In this document: positions 24,359 through 32,029 of the stretch, piece by piece | How positions within the stretch are numbered: the first letter of the stretch is position 1 | Layout: each line of letters begins with the position of its first letter | Assembly: GCA_017525015.1 (NCBI GenBank) | Contig: JAFXUK010000023.1 | Location: forward strand, 1 to 64,000 | DNA length: 64,000 nt | From: Bacilli bacterium | GTDB lineage: Bacteria; Bacillota; Bacilli; RF39; UBA660 | Direction: 5' to 3' | Translations under genes and position numbers: made by a program | The notes under the pieces: model-generated | What the model was told of the DNA's origin: nothing | Seen by the model: the letters and a program-made list of their open reading frames with translations, nothing else | The model's database searches: none

Positions 24359-24493
24359 ATGAGAAAAGAAATGATTCAAAACTTAGCAGGAGTTGTTCTA
24401 TTTTACTTAATTATTGTTTTAGGCGTAATTGCTGTAAATGCTAGAATGGAACAAACACAGGATATGAATCCTGTCGTCTCACTAAACGGGTAA
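24359..24493 (+). CDS. SOS-induced small membrane protein (44 residues), YneA-position gene
   Basis: 44 residues: a short polar N-terminus, one membrane helix (about residues 10-27: GVVLFYLIIVLGVIAVNA), and a 15-residue polar tail ending SLNG. AAAGGTGAG precedes the ATG. The SOS promoter starts transcription near 24331, which excludes longer in-frame starts. It stands divergent from lexA, where Bacillus has the division inhibitor yneA, but lacks the LysM domain of YneA. By position and size it could be an SOS division inhibitor in the style of YneA or Caulobacter SidA/DidA; this is inference. Its own terminator follows at once. Confidence 0.75.
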   Translation: MRKEMIQNLAGVVLFYLIIVLGVIAVNARMEQTQDMNPVVSLNG

Positions 24494-24516
24494 TATCAGG
24501 CAACTGATATTTTTCT
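24491..24516 (+). terminator. intrinsic terminator
   Basis: AATATCAG/CTGATATT with GCAA loop and T-run; begins within the stop codon of the SOS gene. Confidence 0.85.
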
Positions 24517-24517
24517 T

Positions 24518-24546
24518 TTGAAATTAACTCCTATTTGTATTAAAAT
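24518..24546 (+). promoter_or_regulatory. sigmaA-type promoter
   Basis: TTGAAA (24518-24523), 17-base spacer, TAAAAT (24541-24546). Confidence 0.75.
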
Positions 24547-24566
24547 TATAATAGAGGGTGGTATAT

Positions 24567-25010
24567 ATGAAAAAGAAATTTATAATCATATTATTAATCT
24601 TAATATTATTAACTGGTTGTGGAAAAAATAATGATGCTAAAAAAGGAATCAATGCTCCAGAAGAAATCGAACAAAATGTATTCGAGTATTTAATTAAACA
24701 AAACTTTATTAGCGAAGAAAGAATATCTAAATTTGAAATAACTAAAATTTATAAAAAAGGATTTTATAAAACTAATAAGAATGTTTATTACTTACAATTC
24801 TATTGTACTTATGAATGTCAAGATGGAACAGATTCATGTATTTTAAATAATACATCAGATTCTATTATTAACAGATGGTTATCTAAAACAGATAATGAAG
24901 ACTATACATTTTATTTAGAATATGATGTAAAAAATGATAAAGTAATTGGAAGAAGAGGAGCTTACGGAAAAGACTCTGAATTTAAACAAGCTGACGAAGT
25001 TATAAAATGA
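24567..25010 (+). CDS. small lipoprotein
   Basis: 147 residues with a lipoprotein signal peptide (KKKFIIILLILILLTGC, Cys17 lipidated). The mature part is a small domain with a possible disulfide pair (CTYEC) and another Cys in DSCIL. The true start is ATG 24567; a GTG nine bases earlier lies in the ribosome-binding site. Function unknown. Confidence 0.75.
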   Translation: MKKKFIIILLILILLTGCGKNNDAKKGINAPEEIEQNVFEYLIKQNFISEERISKFEITKIYKKGFYKTNKNVYYLQFYCTYECQDGTDSCILNNTSDSIINRWLSKTDNEDYTFYLEYDVKNDKVIGRRGAYGKDSEFKQADEVIK

Positions 25011-25036
25011 TATAGATAAAATATATCATTTTTTCT
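25004..25036 (+). terminator. terminator overlapping a stop codon
   Basis: AAAATGATATA/TATATCATTTT with T-run; the TGA stop lies in the 5' arm. Confidence 0.85.
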
Positions 25037-25052
25037 TTTGGAAATATTATAG

Positions 25053-25058
25053 TATAAT
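25053..25058 (+). promoter_or_regulatory. -10 box
   Basis: TATAAT 21 bases before the glycosyltransferase start; no clear -35 besides the upstream T-run. Confidence 0.45.
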
Positions 25059-25079
25059 AAAGTTGGTGAGGTTATATAT

Positions 25080-26222
25080 ATGAAAAAAAGAATATTATTA
25101 ACATATGCTACATATGGTAATGGCCATCGAGCTGTTGCTGAATATATAGAATCATACTTTAAAAAACAAGATCCTGAATTAGAGATTTTAGCAATCGATT
25201 TACTTATGTATTCAACTCCTATCTTAGGAGCTTTAACTCGTAAAACAACAGATTTCTTTTTACTAAAGTTTCCTTTTGGTTGGTCTAGAATATATAATTC
25301 TTTTAATCATCGTATTAGTGGGGCTTGGGCAAGAAAAAATGGCTTTAAAATGTTTAAGAATAAAAGAATGAAAAAAATAATAACTGACTTTAATCCCGAT
25401 ATGACAATATCTACTCATTTCTTTGGTAGTGCGTTAATCGATTACTATAATCGTAAACATGTTACTAATAGTAAACTAATTACTGTTGTTACCGATTATG
25501 AAGCTCATGCTTTATGGTTAAGTGGTTATAAAAGAGAAGATGCTATGGTTGTAGCAGATAAAGACGAAGTCAATTACCTTGTTAAAAAAGGTGTTCAAAG
25601 AAGAAAGATTAAACCTATTGGTATTCCAATAAATCCAACTACTGACGAATCATTTAATGTAATAGAAGCAACTGAAAAATATGGTTTCTCTGGTGTTAGA
25701 CCAATTTGTTTATTCTTTGGTGGTGGCGGAAATGGTGGAACTCATTCCTTACCATATATTCGTAAATTAATTAAAAGTAATTTAAATATGGATTTTATAT
25801 ATGTTGCTGGTAAACATGAAAACTCTAAGAAAAAAGTTGATAAATGGATTCAAGAATATGGCGCTAAAAACTTTAGAACATATGGCTTTGTTAATAATGT
25901 TCCTGAGTTACTTCAAATATGTGACTTTGTTGTTTCTAAACCAGGTGGTGCACAAACAACTGAATGTCTATATTTTAAAAAACCAATTCTGATGATTAAT
26001 TGTAGTGGTGGTCAAGAAGCAGCTAATACTAAATACTTTGTTAGAAATGGCTATGGTAAAAGATTTAGAGCACCATATACTTTCTACAAATATATGGAAC
26101 ACATATCAACACATCCTGAAGAAATAGAAGAAATGAAAGAAAACATGGCTAAGAGTAAAAATCATAAAGCTATGGAAAAATTATATAAGATTGCGGTCGA
26201 TATTTTAAAGAAAGGGGAATGA
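25080..26222 (+). CDS. GT28 processive diacylglycerol glycosyltransferase (UgtP/MGDG synthase type)
   Basis: 380 residues. The N-terminus YATYGNGHRAVAEYI is the acceptor-domain signature of MGDG synthase-like enzymes; FFGGGGNGG and VSKPGGAQTTECLYFKKP with NCSGGQEAAN form the sugar-nucleotide site of the GT-B fold. It likely makes glycosyl-diacylglycerol from UDP-hexose at the inner membrane face, for membrane balance or as a teichoic-acid anchor. The sugar is not predictable. First gene of a three-gene operon. Confidence 0.85.
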   Translation: MKKRILLTYATYGNGHRAVAEYIESYFKKQDPELEILAIDLLMYSTPILGALTRKTTDFFLLKFPFGWSRIYNSFNHRISGAWARKNGFKMFKNKRMKKIITDFNPDMTISTHFFGSALIDYYNRKHVTNSKLITVVTDYEAHALWLSGYKREDAMVVADKDEVNYLVKKGVQRRKIKPIGIPINPTTDESFNVIEATEKYGFSGVRPICLFFGGGGNGGTHSLPYIRKLIKSNLNMDFIYVAGKHENSKKKVDKWIQEYGAKNFRTYGFVNNVPELLQICDFVVSKPGGAQTTECLYFKKPILMINCSGGQEAANTKYFVRNGYGKRFRAPYTFYKYMEHISTHPEEIEEMKENMAKSKNHKAMEKLYKIAVDILKKGE

Positions 26223-26223
26223 T

Positions 26224-26787
26224 ATGGACGATTTAATTAAGCAAATCAAAGAATACGAACCGAAAGATGAAAGAGAAAGGGTAGATAAAGAAGTTATTTT
26301 AGACTTTGTCTCTAAAAATGATAATGTCTTAGTAAGAGATAACAAAATAGCTCATTTTACTACATCTGGTTGGATTGTTAACAAAGCCAAAACCAAAGTA
26401 TTAATGATTCATCACAATATCTACAATTCTTGGGCATGGGTAGGTGGTCACGCTGATGGTGATCCTGATCTATTCCATGTAGTTCAAAAAGAAATTGAAG
26501 AAGAAACGGGAATTAAGAAAGTCAAACTATTAAGTGATGGAATATTCGGTTTAAATATTGTAACTGTTATTAATCATATTAAAAGAGGCAAACAAGTAAA
26601 TGCTCATCTTCATTTTGATATTGAGTATTTACTTGAAGCCGATGAAAACGAGCCTCTTCGAATTAAAGAAGATGAAAACAGTAAAGTAGGTTGGGTTCCT
26701 GTTGAAGAAATAATTGCTAAAGTAACAGAAGAACATATGAAACCTATTTATCAAAGATTAATAGAAAGAGTGGAGAAATTAAAATGA
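26224..26787 (+). CDS. NUDIX hydrolase
   Basis: 187 residues. The Nudix box is recognisable as GHADGDPDLF...KEIEEETGI; compared with GX5EX7REUXEEXGU the first Glu is Pro and the Arg is Lys, while the metal-binding EIEEE core is kept. Substrate unknown. One base separates it from the glycosyltransferase stop, and it overlaps the next gene by four bases. Confidence 0.85.
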   Translation: MDDLIKQIKEYEPKDERERVDKEVILDFVSKNDNVLVRDNKIAHFTTSGWIVNKAKTKVLMIHHNIYNSWAWVGGHADGDPDLFHVVQKEIEEETGIKKVKLLSDGIFGLNIVTVINHIKRGKQVNAHLHFDIEYLLEADENEPLRIKEDENSKVGWVPVEEIIAKVTEEHMKPIYQRLIERVEKLK

Positions 26788-27176
26788 AAGAAGTATATGA
26801 TTTTCTAAAAGAATGTGGAACTTACTATTTAGCCACAGTTGATAATGGTAAAGCTCGAGTAAGACCATTTGGAACAATTGAAATGTTTGAAGATAAACTA
26901 TATATTCAAACTGGAAAGAAAAAAGATGTAGCTAAACAAATAAGTCTTAATCCTAATGTTGAAATATGTGCATTTAAAGATGGCACTTGGCTAAGACTAT
27001 CTGGAGAATTAGTTAGTGATGAAAGAGTAGAAGCTAAAAAGCATATGTTAGATAATTATCCTGACTTACGTGGTATGTATGATGAAAACGATGAAAATAC
27101 TTTAGTATTATATTTTAAAAATGCTACAGCTACCTTCTCATCATTTACATCTGCTCCAAGAGAAATAAAATTTTAA
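26784..27176 (+). CDS. pyridoxamine 5'-phosphate oxidase-like flavin-binding protein
   Basis: 130 residues forming the split-barrel FMN-binding fold: YYLATVDNGKARVRPFG, YIQTGKKKDVAKQI and the NPNVEICAFKDGTWLRLSGE block are typical of the small PNPOx-like family. True PNPOx activity is doubtful for this group; it may be a flavin- or F420-type reductase. Coupled to the NUDIX gene (ATGA). Confidence 0.85.
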   Translation: MKEVYDFLKECGTYYLATVDNGKARVRPFGTIEMFEDKLYIQTGKKKDVAKQISLNPNVEICAFKDGTWLRLSGELVSDERVEAKKHMLDNYPDLRGMYDENDENTLVLYFKNATATFSSFTSAPREIKF

Positions 27177-27197
27177 AGAGATTATATCTCTTTTTTT
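27175..27197 (+). terminator. intrinsic terminator
   Basis: AAAGAGA/TCTCTTT with TTATA loop and T-run, starting in the stop codon. Confidence 0.85.
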
Positions 27198-27213
27198 ATG
27201 TTAAAAATAATGC

Positions 27214-27219
27214 TATAAT
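27214..27219 (+). promoter_or_regulatory. extended -10 promoter of tkt
   Basis: TGCTATAAT, 27 bases before the tkt start. Confidence 0.6.
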
Positions 27220-27245
27220 TATATAGATAATAGAGGAGTGATTTT

Positions 27246-29219
27246 ATGAACCCTGATTTAGTTCATTCCCTTAACAGTTTAAAAATATTAAGTGTAGATA
27301 TGATTCAATATGCTAAGAGTGGAAACTCTGGTATTGCTTTAGGTGCAGCACCTATTGTTTTTGATGTCTTTACTAATCATTTAAGAATTAAACCAGATGA
27401 TCCTACATGGCCAAACAGAGATAGATTTGTTATGTCAGCAGGGCATGGTTCAGCTCTTTTATATGCAATGATGTTTATGGCTGGTTATGATATTTCTATA
27501 GATGACTTAGTAGATTATCGTAAATTAGATTCTAAAACTCCAGCATATCCAGAGTATCGTAGAACTCCTGGTATTGAAGCAACAACTGGACCATTAGGTC
27601 AAGGATTTGCTATGGCAGTTGGTATGGCTTTAGCAGGTAAGTATACTGGTGCTTTAGTTGAAGAACAAGTACCAAAACAAAGATTAGTAGATTACTATGT
27701 ATATTGCTTAGTATCTGATGGTGATTTACAAGAAGGTATTACTTGGGAAGCAGCATCATTTGCTGGTACGCATAGTTTAAATAATTTAATCGTTTTATAT
27801 GATTCTAATGCTACTACTTCCGATGGCGAATTAAAATTATCAGCTAATGAATCAATAATTCAAAAATTCATCCATATGGGTTGGGAAGTAGATTACGTTT
27901 CTGAAGGTAACGATGTTAGAGAAATCGATAAAGCTATCGATAGAGCTAAGATAAATAGAAAACCTACATTAATTGAAATTCAAACAACTATTGGTAAAGG
28001 TTCTCAACATGAAGGTAAGAGTTTAATTCATGCTACACCTTTAACTAGAGAAGATATGGCTTTCGTTCGTAAGAGTTTAAATATAACTACAAATACTCTA
28101 GAAATAACTGAAAATGCTGTTAAATATGTTCGTCAAGCAATTGCTAATAGAGTTAATACCTATTACAACAATTGGCAAAGTTTATATAAAGAAACACTAA
28201 ATAGTACTAATGAAGCTTTAAAAACAATTGCGACATTCTTACAAGATGGAGAACCAAAAATATCATTTAGTTCTACAGCATTTAAAATTCCTGGAGATTA
28301 TAATGAAGAATTAAGAGAATCAAATTCTAAAATGTTAAATATTGTTAGTGATAGAAGTAAATTCTTCTTAGGAGGAAGTTGTGATTTAGCAAGCTTCTGT
28401 CATACATCATTATATAAAGAATCAGATATGTCACGTCGTAATAGAACTGGTAAAAATATTAGTTTTGGACTTCGTGAACATGGTATGGCAGGTATTATGA
28501 ATGGAATGGCCTTATGTGGGCTAAGAGTATATGGATCAACATTCCTAGTTTATGCTGACTATATGAAACCAGCTATTCGTATGGCTTGTATGATGAACTT
28601 ACCAGTAACATATGTATTCACATATGACTCAATATCAATTGGTGATGATGGACCAACAGTTGCTCCAGTAGAACAACTTGAAATGTTAAGAGCAATTCCT
28701 AATTTAACTGTATTTAGACCAGCTGATATCAATGAAGTAATTGGTTGCTGGGATTATATAATAAATAATAAAAAACCAGTTGCTATTGTTTTATCTAAAG
28801 ATGATGCTCATATCTTAGATGGAACTGTCGCTGAAGAAGTTAAAAAAGGTGCTTACATAGTTAAAAAAGAACAAGAAAGATTAGACGGTGTTGTAATTGG
28901 TACAGGTCTTGATTTCACAACTGCTTACTTAATATGTGAAGAATTAAGAGCTAAAGGTCATGACTTAAGAGTAGTATCAATGCCATCAGTAGAATTATTT
29001 AATAATCAAACTAAAGAATACAAAGATAGTGTTATTCCTCCTGGAACAAAAGTATTTACTATTGAAGCTGGTACAACAAACGCTTGGTATCGTTTTGCAT
29101 CACCTGGTTGTGCAATTGGTGTCGATTGGTATGGCTATAGTGGAGATCGAGATGCTGTCTTACAAAAACTAGGTTTTGATTATGAATCAATTCTTAAGAA
29201 AATAGAAGAAAAACTATAA
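27246..29219 (+). CDS. tkt: transketolase
   Basis: 657 residues, full length. It moves two-carbon units in the non-oxidative pentose phosphate pathway using thiamine diphosphate. Visible are the ThDP motif SDGDLQEGITWEA...LIVLYDSN, GPLGQG, GLREHGMAG with the catalytic Glu, and the C-terminal domain (VVSMPSVELFNNQ). It precedes yneF as in Bacillus. Confidence 0.95.
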   Translation: MNPDLVHSLNSLKILSVDMIQYAKSGNSGIALGAAPIVFDVFTNHLRIKPDDPTWPNRDRFVMSAGHGSALLYAMMFMAGYDISIDDLVDYRKLDSKTPAYPEYRRTPGIEATTGPLGQGFAMAVGMALAGKYTGALVEEQVPKQRLVDYYVYCLVSDGDLQEGITWEAASFAGTHSLNNLIVLYDSNATTSDGELKLSANESIIQKFIHMGWEVDYVSEGNDVREIDKAIDRAKINRKPTLIEIQTTIGKGSQHEGKSLIHATPLTREDMAFVRKSLNITTNTLEITENAVKYVRQAIANRVNTYYNNWQSLYKETLNSTNEALKTIATFLQDGEPKISFSSTAFKIPGDYNEELRESNSKMLNIVSDRSKFFLGGSCDLASFCHTSLYKESDMSRRNRTGKNISFGLREHGMAGIMNGMALCGLRVYGSTFLVYADYMKPAIRMACMMNLPVTYVFTYDSISIGDDGPTVAPVEQLEMLRAIPNLTVFRPADINEVIGCWDYIINNKKPVAIVLSKDDAHILDGTVAEEVKKGAYIVKKEQERLDGVVIGTGLDFTTAYLICEELRAKGHDLRVVSMPSVELFNNQTKEYKDSVIPPGTKVFTIEAGTTNAWYRFASPGCAIGVDWYGYSGDRDAVLQKLGFDYESILKKIEEKL

Positions 29220-29228
29220 AACTAACTG

Positions 29229-29257
29229 TTGTCTAAATAACAATTATTTAGTACAAT
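29229..29257 (+). promoter_or_regulatory. promoter with operator-like inverted repeat in the spacer
   Basis: TTGTCT (29229-29234), 17-base spacer, TACAAT (29252-29257). The inverted repeat CTAAATAA-CAA-TTATTTAG (29233-29251) fills the spacer. It has no T-run, so it is not a terminator and could be a repressor site. Confidence 0.55.
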
Positions 29258-29280
29258 AAACATACAAAGGAGTGTATTAT

Positions 29281-29499
29281 ATGCCAGTATGGTTAGTAGA
29301 TGTATTATATGTATTACTTGGTGTTGTAATTGGTGTAGTAATTGGTTTCTTCGTTACTAGAAGAATATTTAAAAAACAATTAGAAGAAAATCCACCAATC
29401 AACGAGAAAATGATAGAAGCAATGATGAGTGGAATGGGTAGAAAACCTAGTCAAAAACAAGTAAGGCAAATAATGAATCAAATGAATAAATATAGATAA
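29281..29499 (+). CDS. yneF: UPF0154 (YneF) family small membrane protein
   Basis: 72 residues: an N-terminal membrane helix (VWLVDVLYVLLGVVIGVVIGF), then the highly conserved cytoplasmic part FKKQLEENPPINEKMIEAMM...GRKPSQKQVRQIMNQM that defines UPF0154. AAAGGAG sets the start at 29281. Function of the family is not established. Located after tkt as in Bacillus. Confidence 0.9.
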   Translation: MPVWLVDVLYVLLGVVIGVVIGFFVTRRIFKKQLEENPPINEKMIEAMMSGMGRKPSQKQVRQIMNQMNKYR

Positions 29500-29500
29500 T

Positions 29501-29522
29501 AAGTCCTTAAAAGGACTTTTTT
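29501..29522 (+). terminator. intrinsic terminator
   Basis: AAGTCCTT/AAGGACTT with AA loop and T-run. Confidence 0.9.
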
Positions 29523-29570
29523 CTTTGTCTATTTTATGGTATATTTATGAGTAATAAGAGTGGTGTTAAA

Positions 29571-30020
29571 ATGGAAATTTTAAACATAGTAGATAAAATA
29601 TATGAGAGTAAAAACTTTAAAATGATTTTATTAGTTTCTATTATTCTTTTAATAGTTCTTTTTCTTATTGTTTTAATTCTAGGTTTAAAAGATGCTAAAA
29701 GAACTAAACATCCTAAAAGAAAAATTGATGAAGATTTAAAAGATATCACTTTTGAATTACCAACTGAAGACGATAAAATGGAAATAAATGAAGATGTTAC
29801 TTTTGAAATGACAGCTTTAACTGAAAACTTAGAAAACTTTAAAAAATCTCTTGAAGAAGAAATTGAAAAAGAAGATGCTGAAATTGATGTTAAAAAACAT
29901 CCTTCTGATGAAAAGAAAGAATCAAAAAAGATATTAGATAAAGACGAAATTGAAAATACCCAAATATCTTTAAATAGAAAAGACATTGAAGTATTAGATG
30001 AATCAGACATCAAAAAGTAA
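29571..30020 (+). CDS. single-pass membrane protein with acidic cytoplasmic tail
   Basis: 149 residues: one membrane helix (about residues 15-38), then a highly charged Glu/Lys/Asp tail that includes a likely coiled-coil (ALTENLENFKKSLEEEIEKE). Positive residues after the helix (LKDAKRTKHPKRK) put the tail in the cytoplasm. The start at 29571 follows AGTGGTG; an ATG 24 bases upstream lies too close to the -10-like TGGTATATT. Sits where Bacillus has other genes between yneF and parE. Not recognised. Confidence 0.7.
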   Translation: MEILNIVDKIYESKNFKMILLVSIILLIVLFLIVLILGLKDAKRTKHPKRKIDEDLKDITFELPTEDDKMEINEDVTFEMTALTENLENFKKSLEEEIEKEDAEIDVKKHPSDEKKESKKILDKDEIENTQISLNRKDIEVLDESDIKK

Positions 30021-30037
30021 TAAAAGTCCGAAAAACT

Positions 30038-30080
30038 GGGGTTTATTTGACGTTAGAAAATGTCAAAAACCTTTTTTTTT
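30038..30080 (+). terminator. intrinsic terminator before parE
   Basis: GGTTTATTTGAC/GTCAAAAACC with a two-base bulge and 10-base loop, then a T-run. Confidence 0.75.
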
Positions 30081-30094
30081 GGCCTTTTTTTTGT

Positions 30095-30100
30095 TATACT
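30095..30100 (+). promoter_or_regulatory. extended -10 promoter of parE-parC
   Basis: TGTTATACT; transcription would begin near 30107, giving a leader of about 10 bases. Confidence 0.55.
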
Positions 30101-30116
30101 AGCTATGGTGAAAAAG

Positions 30117-32024
30117 ATGGCAGCAGATAAATATGATGAAAATTCAATTAAAATTCTTGAAGGCTTAGAAGCTGTACGAAAAAGACCAGGTATGTATATC
30201 GGATCTACCGATAAACGAGGTCTACATCATCTAGTTTGGGAAATAGTTGATAATGCCATTGACGAAAGTATAAATGGTTTTGGTGATTATATTAAGATAA
30301 CTCTAAACAAGGATGGTAGTATTACAGTAGAAGACCATGGACGTGGTGTTCCTGTTGGTATGCATGAATCAGGTATGTCTACTCCAGAAGTAATTTATAC
30401 AATTCTTCATGCTGGTGGAAAGTTTGAAGAAGGTGGATACAAAGTATCTGGTGGATTACATGGTGTAGGTGCTTCTGTTGTTAATGCCTTATCAAAATGG
30501 ATGAAAGTAGTTATTCATAAAGATGGTGGAATATATGAAATATCATTTAAAGATGGTGGTCATGTAGATAAACCATTAAAGAAAATTGGTACAACTAATC
30601 GTACTGGTACAACTGTTACTTTCTTACCAGATCCTGAAGTATTTAAATCTTGTAGCTTCTCATATACTACTATTACTGAACGTATGCAAGAAAGTGCATT
30701 CTTACTAAGTGGTATAACTATTGAAGTAGAAGATGAAGAAGATAAAAGAAATATTAAATATCATTATGAAAATGGTTTAACTAACTTTGTTGAATTTATC
30801 AATGAAGGTAAAAATGTCTTACATAAAGTAATTAATTTTAATGGTATAAAACAAGGTATTGAAGTAGATATTGCATTACAATACCAAGAAGGATATAACG
30901 AAAATATCCTATCATTCGTTAATAACGTTAAAACAGTAGATGGTGGTTCTCATGAAACAGGTTTCAAATCAGGAATCACTAAAGCATTTAATGATTATGC
31001 TAAAGATAATGGCTTCTTAAAAGGCAAAGACGCTTCTTTTGAAGGATCAGATGTTCGTGAAGGATTAAGTGCTGTTATCAATTTAAAAATACCTGAAGCA
31101 TTACTTCAATTCGAAGGACAAACTAAAGGTAAATTAGGTACGCCAGAAGCTCGTACTGTAACAGAACAAATAACTTATGAAGGAATGAAATTCTTCTTAG
31201 AAGAAAATAGAGAAATAGCAACTACTATTGTTGATAAAGCATCACGTTCTAAAGTAGCTAGAGAAGCTGCTCGTAAAGCTCGTGAAGCTGCTCGTAGTGG
31301 TAAAGGCAAAGAAAAGAAAGATAAAATACTTTCTGGTAAACTTGCCAAAGCTACTGGTAGAGATCCTAAGTTAAATGAATTATTCCTAGTCGAGGGAGAT
31401 TCTGCCGGTGGTTCTGCTATTAAAGGAAGAAATAATGTAACTCAAGCTATTCTTCCATTACGTGGTAAAGTTCTTAATACTGAAAAAGCTAGCCAAAATG
31501 AAATTGGTGCTAATGAAGAATTAAATACATTACAATATGCCATTGGTGCTGGTATAGGTACAGAATGTACACCAGAAGATTCTAACTATGGCAAGATTAT
31601 TATCATGACCGATGCCGATGATGATGGTGCTCATATTCAAATATTACTATTAACATTCTTCTATCGTTTTATGAGACCACTTATTGAACAAGGAATGGTT
31701 TATGTAGCTAATCCACCATTATATGGATTAGATTATGGTAAGTATAAAGAATACGTTGCTACTGATGAAGAATTAGAAGAGAAGAAAAAGACTTCTAAAG
31801 GCTTTAAAATTCAAAGATTTAAAGGACTAGGTGAAATGGACGCTAAAGAATTATATGATACAACTATGAATCCAGAAAGCCGTAGTTTAATAAAAGTATC
31901 AATCACAGATGCCGCTTTAGCTGAAAAAAGAGTATCTGTTCTAATGGGAGACAAAGTTGAACCTCGTAAAGAGTGGATTGAAGAAAACGTTGATTTCACA
32001 TTAGAAGATAACTTTAAGAGGTGA
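30117..32024 (+). CDS. parE: DNA topoisomerase IV subunit B
   Basis: 635 residues. GHKL ATPase domain: Asn46 in VDNAIDES, DHGRGVP, GGLHGVGASVVNAL. TOPRIM domain: Glu426 in EGDSAGGSA and the Asp cluster from residue 499 in TDADDDGAH. The sequence DGAHIQILLLTFFYRFM is the ParE form (GyrB has VDGAHIRTLLLTFFFR), and pairing with parC supports this. The start at 30117 follows GGTGA; ATG 30105 and GTG 30108 lie at or before the predicted transcription start. Confidence 0.9.
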   Translation: MAADKYDENSIKILEGLEAVRKRPGMYIGSTDKRGLHHLVWEIVDNAIDESINGFGDYIKITLNKDGSITVEDHGRGVPVGMHESGMSTPEVIYTILHAGGKFEEGGYKVSGGLHGVGASVVNALSKWMKVVIHKDGGIYEISFKDGGHVDKPLKKIGTTNRTGTTVTFLPDPEVFKSCSFSYTTITERMQESAFLLSGITIEVEDEEDKRNIKYHYENGLTNFVEFINEGKNVLHKVINFNGIKQGIEVDIALQYQEGYNENILSFVNNVKTVDGGSHETGFKSGITKAFNDYAKDNGFLKGKDASFEGSDVREGLSAVINLKIPEALLQFEGQTKGKLGTPEARTVTEQITYEGMKFFLEENREIATTIVDKASRSKVAREAARKAREAARSGKGKEKKDKILSGKLAKATGRDPKLNELFLVEGDSAGGSAIKGRNNVTQAILPLRGKVLNTEKASQNEIGANEELNTLQYAIGAGIGTECTPEDSNYGKIIIMTDADDDGAHIQILLLTFFYRFMRPLIEQGMVYVANPPLYGLDYGKYKEYVATDEELEEKKKTSKGFKIQRFKGLGEMDAKELYDTTMNPESRSLIKVSITDAALAEKRVSVLMGDKVEPRKEWIEENVDFTLEDNFKR

Positions 32025-32029
32025 TAGTT

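Noticed and set aside
29233..29251. Intrinsic terminator after tkt
   Set aside because: The hairpin lacks a T-run and lies between good -35 and -10 boxes, so an operator is more likely.
29534..30013. 159-residue frame on the minus strand
   Set aside because: Ser/Phe/Ile-rich shadow of the acidic membrane protein at 29571.
30060..30116. N-terminal extension of ParE (hydrophobic stretch MSKTFFFGLFF)
   Set aside because: This part is a terminator T-run and a -10 box read in frame; the family start is MAADKYDENS at 30117.
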